This document shows positions 60,005-64,000 of a stretch of DNA of 64,000 nucleotides, one piece after another. The position numbers and the translations under genes are program-made. How positions within the stretch are numbered: position 1 is the first letter of the stretch; every line of letters starts with the position of its first letter. Source of the DNA: Leptofilum sp965223285 (GTDB lineage: Bacteria; Chloroflexota; Anaerolineae; Promineifilales; Promineifilaceae); contig NZ_OZ244997.1 of NCBI RefSeq assembly GCF_965223285.1, positions 5,952,001-6,016,000 of the forward strand, read 5' to 3'. Under the pieces are notes generated by a model. That model worked only from the letters and a program-made list of their open reading frames with translations, ran no database searches and was not told the origin of the DNA.

Positions 60005-60586
60005 ATGAATTATTTGCTATTGGCAACAATCTTTTTGCAGGAAGCCGGAACCGATCCCGTTGGCGTTCCAGCCTGGGTGCCGATTGTAATTGGCGTTATT
60101 TTGCTGCTGCTGTTTGTTTGGGGGCTAAATCGCAACAACATCCCGCAAGGCCCAGCAGCTGAGGCAGAAGCAGATGATCATCATTCACCAGCACTGCACA
60201 GTGAGCCACATGGCGGCGATGTTCATCATGAAGAAACGACGATTACCGAATCTCCAGCTCCAACAGAAGAACTAGCACCTATGTTAGCAGCCAAAAGTGC
60301 GGCCGTTCCCGCAGTTGAAGTTGAACTCATCGAACCAGATGACCTCAAGAAAATCGAAGGCATCGGGCCAAAAATCGAAGGCGTTTTGCATGAAGCAGGT
60401 ATTTTTACCTTTGTCGGTCTCGCTGCGGCAACCGTTGAGCATCTAGAAAAGATTGTGCGAGAAGATGCAGGTATCCGCGTTGCCTTCCCGGACACCTGGC
60501 CGGAACAGGCGCAGCTTGCCGCTGCAGGTGAATGGGAAAAACTGGAGGTACTCCAGGATGACCTCAAAGGTGGACGCCGCGCTTAG
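60005..60586 (+). CDS. Membrane protein with C-terminal helix-hairpin-helix domain
   Basis: 193 aa. One N-terminal transmembrane helix (VPIVIGVILLLLFVWGL, residues about 23-42), an acidic His-rich linker (HHSPALHSEPHGGDVHHEE), and a C-terminal HHH domain (DDLKKIEGIGPKIEGVLHEAGIFTF, in two parts; residues about 115-160) of the DUF4332/RuvA-like fold. Such domains bind DNA or proteins, but here function is unknown. GAAGGAAG precedes the ATG. Common in Chloroflexota and cyanobacteria. Confidence 0.75.
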   Translation: MNYLLLATIFLQEAGTDPVGVPAWVPIVIGVILLLLFVWGLNRNNIPQGPAAEAEADDHHSPALHSEPHGGDVHHEETTITESPAPTEELAPMLAAKSAAVPAVEVELIEPDDLKKIEGIGPKIEGVLHEAGIFTFVGLAAATVEHLEKIVREDAGIRVAFPDTWPEQAQLAAAGEWEKLEVLQDDLKGGRRA

Positions 60587-60669
60587 GTTTTGGCAGAAAA
60601 CCCAATACAATTTTATGTCGAGTTTTCTTGACAAAGTTTTCTAGCTTGCTATAATCCCGACTCTATTGA

Positions 60670-60741
60670 TGCGGGGTAGAGCAGAGGCAGCTCGTCGGGC
60701 TCATAACCCGGAGGTCGCAGGTTCGAATCCTGTCCCCGCTA
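60670..60741 (+). tRNA. Initiator tRNA-fMet (CAT)
   Basis: 72-nt cloverleaf with the three G-C pairs of initiators in the anticodon stem (GGG/CCC around CTCATAA) and an unpaired first position: T1 opposite T72 at the acceptor end (TGCGGGG / CCCCGCT). Discriminator A; CCA not encoded. Unpaired 1-72 is the hallmark that allows formylation; T-T instead of the usual C-A is notable. Confidence 0.93.
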
Positions 60742-60749
60742 CTAATTCA

Positions 60750-60777
60750 AAAGCATTCCATTTGGGGTGCTTTTTTT
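60750..60777 (+). terminator. Terminator after tRNA-fMet
   Basis: AGCATTCC and GGGGTGCT pair over eight bases (two T-G) around ATTT and are followed by seven T. Confidence 0.85.
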
Positions 60778-60816
60778 GTGCCTATCGGGTGTTCTTAAAT
60801 CGGCGTAAATTCCACG

Positions 60817-61107
60817 CTAATTTGCGAGTTCATCCATCTTCTTCGCTAAATCGACATCCCAACTGCTAACTGCATTGCCTAAATCATGCGTCACTAGAGC
60901 AACGGAGACGCGGCTATATACATTTGTCCACTCTGGATGATGATCCATTTTGTCTGCTTCCATGCCAACAGCAACCATCCAGCCCAACGCCTGAGCAAAG
61001 GAGGCAAATTTGAACTGCTTGGTCAATTTGCCTTCGTGCAGTTGCCAACCGGGCAAGGTTAATAAGGCATCTTGTATTTCTTCATCAGTCAATTTTCTTC
61101 GCGCCAT
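60817..61107 (-). CDS. phhB: Pterin-4a-carbinolamine dehydratase
   Basis: 96 aa. Dehydrates 4a-hydroxytetrahydropterin; in bacteria usually linked to aromatic-amino-acid hydroxylases or molybdopterin-type pterins, none of which is in this window. The family signature is DHHPEWTNVYSRVSVALVTHD (in parts: DHHPEW, NVY, THD). SD GGAG lies before the ATG. Short, highly conserved, no ACGGCCGT. Confidence 0.92.
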   Translation of the reverse strand: MARRKLTDEEIQDALLTLPGWQLHEGKLTKQFKFASFAQALGWMVAVGMEADKMDHHPEWTNVYSRVSVALVTHDLGNAVSSWDVDLAKKMDELAN

Positions 61108-61223
61108 TTTTTCTCCTACAAGACCTTGCAGTGAAGACTACAAAAGTCTTATTCTCTATGGAATCAACATCATTTGACCCCAGACTTTTGTAGTCTGGTT
61201 AGGGCGAATGTGAAAGTCCTATC

Positions 61224-62330
61224 CTAAAAAAGCTGTTGTATCAGCCAAGCTCCAATTGCAGTGCTTATACCGCCAACGGTTAGCCCGAACAGTGCGCCCA
61301 ACACGGCCGCTTTGCTATCGCTCATTAATTTTTGGGGTACGGCCATAATTGGCAAATCCTCCGCCCCCAAAATGACCATTTCTACCAGGGTACGCGCATT
61401 GAGTTTACTGGCAATACGGCCGTCTACCTCACTAAAAACCGCCAGCAAAATGCCTAACACAGCCAAGCAGAGCGGCAAGGCAATTAACCCGCTCGCGCCA
61501 GAAGCGGCCGTTCCCACAATAACGCCCACAATCACCGCCGGGGCCAAAAAGGGAAATGCGCCTTGTTGCAACATTTCGGCCGGGGCCTCAACTGCTTCAA
61601 CAAGCATCGCCTTCACACCTCGGCTGGTTAAGCCGCCCCCAGCACCAATGAGTGCCATGAGCAACATCGGTGCCAAAGCGCCAGTAATCATTCCCAGCAC
61701 AACGCCAGCCACCGCGCCACCCATAAAGCTGCTAAACAAAGTCAGTAAACCGCCGAGCAACGCGCTGGCTAAAATGAGCTCTTTGCGCTGAAAGTAAGTG
61801 CCTAAATACCCTGCCACAATCGCACCCAGCGGCATAACCACCCAAGCTCCCCAATCGTGCCAGCGAACCAAGCCCAGGACAAAGCCAGAAATCAGCCCCA
61901 CGCTGGCACCCAAAATTGCCCCAATCAACAAGGACCCCATGAGTAAAAAAATGTTCGTGCGCCAGGAATCTCCCTCATCTGACTGCGCCCGGGTGATGCC
62001 CCCCACAACCGCCCCAACGATGATGCCCCGTAGTAAGCCAAACAGCGTGCCGTCGAGCAAATTGGTTACGTTACCGCCTAGCCAATAGCCAAATCCGCCC
62101 ACAATCAAACCAATAAACCCGCCGGCCAACAATCCGCTCATCAAAACGTAGTTGTGCTTGAGCACACGTTCATAGGCACCAAAGATGGCAAGCATAACGG
62201 CCGTGACAATGACAGTAACGGCCGTTCGCTCAACAAGCCCGCCCACCATGCCCAAGCCCATGCCAATTGCCACCATAAACAAGATGACTAGCCAAACCGG
62301 ACGGCGCAATTTCAGTTCATCAGACACCAT
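61224..62330 (-). CDS. Polytopic glycine-rich membrane protein (unknown)
   Basis: 368 aa with about ten to twelve transmembrane helices rich in Gly and Ala, arranged as repeated glycine-zipper-like segments (GFIGLIVGGFGYWLGG, GIIVGAVVGGI, LIGAILGASVGLISGFVLG). The repeats suggest internal duplication. The family is not recognised. The ATG directly follows the TAG of the GNAT gene upstream, implying coupling. Several ACGGCCGT copies lie in the first helix region. Confidence 0.7.
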   Translation of the reverse strand: MVSDELKLRRPVWLVILFMVAIGMGLGMVGGLVERTAVTVIVTAVMLAIFGAYERVLKHNYVLMSGLLAGGFIGLIVGGFGYWLGGNVTNLLDGTLFGLLRGIIVGAVVGGITRAQSDEGDSWRTNIFLLMGSLLIGAILGASVGLISGFVLGLVRWHDWGAWVVMPLGAIVAGYLGTYFQRKELILASALLGGLLTLFSSFMGGAVAGVVLGMITGALAPMLLMALIGAGGGLTSRGVKAMLVEAVEAPAEMLQQGAFPFLAPAVIVGVIVGTAASGASGLIALPLCLAVLGILLAVFSEVDGRIASKLNARTLVEMVILGAEDLPIMAVPQKLMSDSKAAVLGALFGLTVGGISTAIGAWLIQQLF

Positions 62331-63257
62331 CTATGCAATATCCAAAACCCAAATGGGCAACCGCTGCTGCGTTGGCTCAAAGCCAAAACGTTGATATAGC
62401 TTCTGTGAATTGCCATTTTCAATCTGCGTATTAAGCGAAACCGTATACAAACCACGGCGGTAATAATAAGTAAAAGCGTGTCTCAATAATGCTGTTCCAA
62501 TCCCCAACCCTTGCTTTTTGGGATGAACCGTCAGCCGAACCAGATGGGCACCCGCTTCAGCCCTGGCACTAAGCTGATAGCCAACAACGTCACCATCCAG
62601 CAGAGCCACATCGAAACTTAGCGATTGTGAACGAGCCACGGCCAATGCTCTGGCACTTTGCCGCCAAATTGGTGCAAATGACACAGCCTCCAACGCCGCC
62701 AAAGCATCGTAATCAGTTGACTGCACCTGCCGTATGGTCAATCCTGGCACATTTGGCAGTGCAGGCAATTCACGATCTTCCTTTATGTAAGTTTCTATCT
62801 CGCTACCACGACAAAAGCCCCACTCAGGCAGCCATTCAGAGGGCCACGTTTCAACCGGCAGCCAGGCTAGCTGCGTAACGCCTTGCTGACGCAATACAGG
62901 CAGCACGTTGAGCAACAGGTTGGCTAAGGTTTCTTTGGCATTCGTTGCTTTATGGATGGCGACCGTACGCACCCAAGCGGCTGGCAATGGGTCTGGCGTG
63001 GCAATGAGGCAAGCATCAATGTCAGACCCTGTCTGAAACAGCTTCGCCGCCAGGCTATTTTGTTTGGTTGCTTGTTTGGGCAGCACCAAAAAACCTGGCG
63101 AGCCAATCCAGTCGCCAGGTAAATACCAATCAACATGGAGGTGGGTGTAAACGGCCGTTTTCAACAAGTGCAAAACCGCCTCAGCATCACTTTTTTTAGC
63201 TTGTCGTATGCCTTCAATACGCGCTTGGTCAGGCAACCAAAGGTTTGCTAATTCCAT
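62331..63257 (-). CDS. GNAT family N-acetyltransferase
   Basis: 308 aa. The C-terminal half is a RimI-like acetyltransferase: VRLTVHPKKQGLGIGTALLRHAF for the acetyl-CoA loop and SLNTQIENGNSQKLYQRFGFEP. The N-terminal half (QAKKSDAEAVLHLL, about 1-150) may be a second, degenerate GNAT fold. The ATG at 63257 lies six bases after TACAAT, without an SD; a GTG at 63272 is in frame. First gene of a two-gene unit with the membrane protein. Confidence 0.85.
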   Translation of the reverse strand: MELANLWLPDQARIEGIRQAKKSDAEAVLHLLKTAVYTHLHVDWYLPGDWIGSPGFLVLPKQATKQNSLAAKLFQTGSDIDACLIATPDPLPAAWVRTVAIHKATNAKETLANLLLNVLPVLRQQGVTQLAWLPVETWPSEWLPEWGFCRGSEIETYIKEDRELPALPNVPGLTIRQVQSTDYDALAALEAVSFAPIWRQSARALAVARSQSLSFDVALLDGDVVGYQLSARAEAGAHLVRLTVHPKKQGLGIGTALLRHAFTYYYRRGLYTVSLNTQIENGNSQKLYQRFGFEPTQQRLPIWVLDIA

Positions 63258-63263
63258 AACGCT

Positions 63264-63269
63264 ATTGTA
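63264..63269 (-). promoter_or_regulatory. -10 box of the GNAT gene, six bases from the ATG
   Basis: Minus strand GTGTACAATA followed by GCGTT and ATG; nearly the same arrangement as in front of hutC (GTGTACAATATCCGT-ATG). The -35 is weak. A leaderless mRNA is predicted. Confidence 0.45.
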
Positions 63270-63381
63270 CACTACATAATCATTTTTTCTGATAAGCTGA
63301 ACTTATTCCATATTATCCTCTTTTCATTTTGTACCGTTGTCATATTTGGGGCGAGTTCAGCAGAAAAAACTTAGGAAACAC

Positions 63382-64000
63382 ATGGGCAGTAAGCCAAAAG
63401 ACAGAACCCTTGAAACCACAATAGCAAGCCTAACCAAACGATTTGGCGAAGGTGCCATTATGCGTTTAGGCGAGGCCCGACACCTGCAGGTAGAAACAAT
63501 TCCTACCGGTGCCCTTGCCTTGGATATTGCATTGGGCGTTGGCGGCGTGCCGCGTGGCCGCGTCATCGAAATCTATGGGCCAGAATCATCTGGTAAGACA
63601 ACAGTTTGTCAACATATCATCGCAGAGGCGCAGCAGCGCGGGGGGATATGTGCCTTTATCGACATGGAACATGCGCTAGACCCCGTCTACGCTGAACGTT
63701 GTGGTGTCGATGTGGACAATTTGTATGTCTCGCAGCCAGATACCGGTGAGCAAGCATTAGAAATTGCAGAAGCACTCATTCGCTCTGGCACCATGGATGT
63801 GGTTGTGGTGGATTCTGTAGCAGCATTGGTTCCCCGAGCCGAAATTGAAGGCGAGATGGGGGATGCACACGTAGGGTTGCAAGCGCGCTTAATGTCGCAA
63901 GCATTGCGTAAATTGTCTGGCGTTATTAAGCAAACAAATACCGTTGTTATTTTTACAAATCAGCTTCGCTCAAAAATCGGCGTCATGTTTGGTAGCCCGG
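63382..64000 (+). CDS. recA: RecA recombinase (5' part, runs off the window)
   Basis: 206 codons visible of about 345. ATP-dependent strand-exchange protein and activator of SOS cleavage. The N-terminal ALALDIALGVGGVPRGRVIEIYGPESSGKTT holds the Walker A (GPESSGKTT), followed by MEHALDPVYAERCGVDVDNL, VVVVDSVAALVPRAEIEGEMG for Walker B, and TNQLRSKIGVMFGSP, where most RecAs read INQIREKIGVMFGNP. AGGAA lies before the ATG. I see no obvious LexA dyad upstream. Confidence 0.96.
   Translation, partial: MGSKPKDRTLETTIASLTKRFGEGAIMRLGEARHLQVETIPTGALALDIALGVGGVPRGRVIEIYGPESSGKTTVCQHIIAEAQQRGGICAFIDMEHALDPVYAERCGVDVDNLYVSQPDTGEQALEIAEALIRSGTMDVVVVDSVAALVPRAEIEGEMGDAHVGLQARLMSQALRKLSGVIKQTNTVVIFTNQLRSKIGVMFGSP

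Larger units (their letters stand above)
674..63160. repeat. Highly iterated palindrome ACGGCCGT (HIP1-like), about 100 copies
   Basis: By hand I count about 104 exact ACGGCCGT and some 35 near variants of CGGCCGT/ACGGCCG across the window, e.g. 674-681, 998-1005, 20907-20914 and 45122-45129. About one to two are expected for this composition. Flanks extend the palindrome to AACGGCCGTT and often GAAACGGCCGTTTC. Copies lie in both strands' genes and in intergenic DNA, in every reading frame (TAV, NGR(F), RP(F)). Confidence 0.9.

Noticed and set aside
63258..63381. LexA/SOS box in front of recA
   Set aside because: No convincing dyad such as GAAC-N4-GTTC or CTGT-N8-ACAG was found; a TATTAT at 63311 may be a -10 but lacks a -35.
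1..64000. CRISPR array
   Set aside because: The iterated palindrome is irregularly spaced, eight bases long and mostly within genes; no regular repeat-spacer pattern exists.
1..64000. ACGGCCGT as IS termini or uptake sequence residue
   Set aside because: Copies do not flank mobile genes, are not paired at fixed distances and lie mostly within coding frames; an uptake-signal role cannot be excluded but has no supporting competence genes here beyond a TfoX-like fold.

Overview
The window looks like a 64 kb piece of a free-living bacterial chromosome, most likely Chloroflexota (Anaerolineae-like). This is inferred from gene content: Thr/Pro-rich lipoproteins, a very large BTAD/AAA/TPR regulator, a cyclase/AAA/TPR protein, an NHLP-leader-like peptide and a small SFLLRLW-type protein. 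No rRNA is present to prove it. Coding density is high, genes lie on both strands, and there is no insertion sequence, prophage or CRISPR array. Housekeeping genes (recA, rpsT, miaB, prmC, fba, pgm, glgB, proBA, udk) show that this is core chromosome.

Layout. 0-5 kb: a lipoprotein TPR/lytic transglycosylase and phosphoglucomutase. 4.7-7.2 kb: a small accessory patch with a frameshifted YdeI-like gene, a TfoX-like protein, an unknown membrane protein and a VapBC-type toxin-antitoxin pair with a visible promoter and operator. 7.3-17.8 kb: a giant O-antigen-ligase/TPR/cyclophilin fusion, a WecA/TagO-type transferase, a membrane-anchored propeller protein, a methyltransferase and MiaB. 17.8-24.7 kb: MoxR/DUF58, the giant regulator and small proteins. 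24.7-32.5 kb: a serine hydrolase, a TatD remnant, fba, proBA, an LLM oxidoreductase and udk. 32.5-41 kb: two glycosyltransferases, a two-cyclase ATPase, a RiPP-precursor-like peptide and a tyrosine recombinase. 41-46 kb: glgB, rpsT, a degenerate response regulator, tRNA-Gly and prmC. 46.2-53.6 kb: a tightly coupled five-gene NRPS-like operon (C-T-TE protein, free carrier protein, AMP ligase, AsnB-like amidotransferase, NadE-like protein). 53.8-59.4 kb: a histidine-utilisation locus (hutI, hutU, hutC, divergent hutH). 59.4-64 kb: gamma-carbonic-anhydrase-like protein, HHH protein, initiator tRNA, PCD, membrane protein, GNAT and the start of recA.

The most striking signal is not a gene. The 8-bp palindrome ACGGCCGT (often within AACGGCCGTT or GAAACGGCCGTTTC) occurs about 100 times by hand count, where one or two are expected by chance. 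It lies in genes on both strands and in intergenic DNA, and it leaves a visible imprint (TAV, NGRF, RPF) in the proteins. It resembles the HIP1 palindrome of cyanobacteria. Stretches without it tend to be AT-richer accessory genes. A second recurring signal is several genes whose -10 box lies only 6-10 nt before the start codon with no Shine-Dalgarno sequence, suggesting leaderless transcripts alongside normal SD-led genes. Several families of dispersed intergenic inverted repeats separate the genes.
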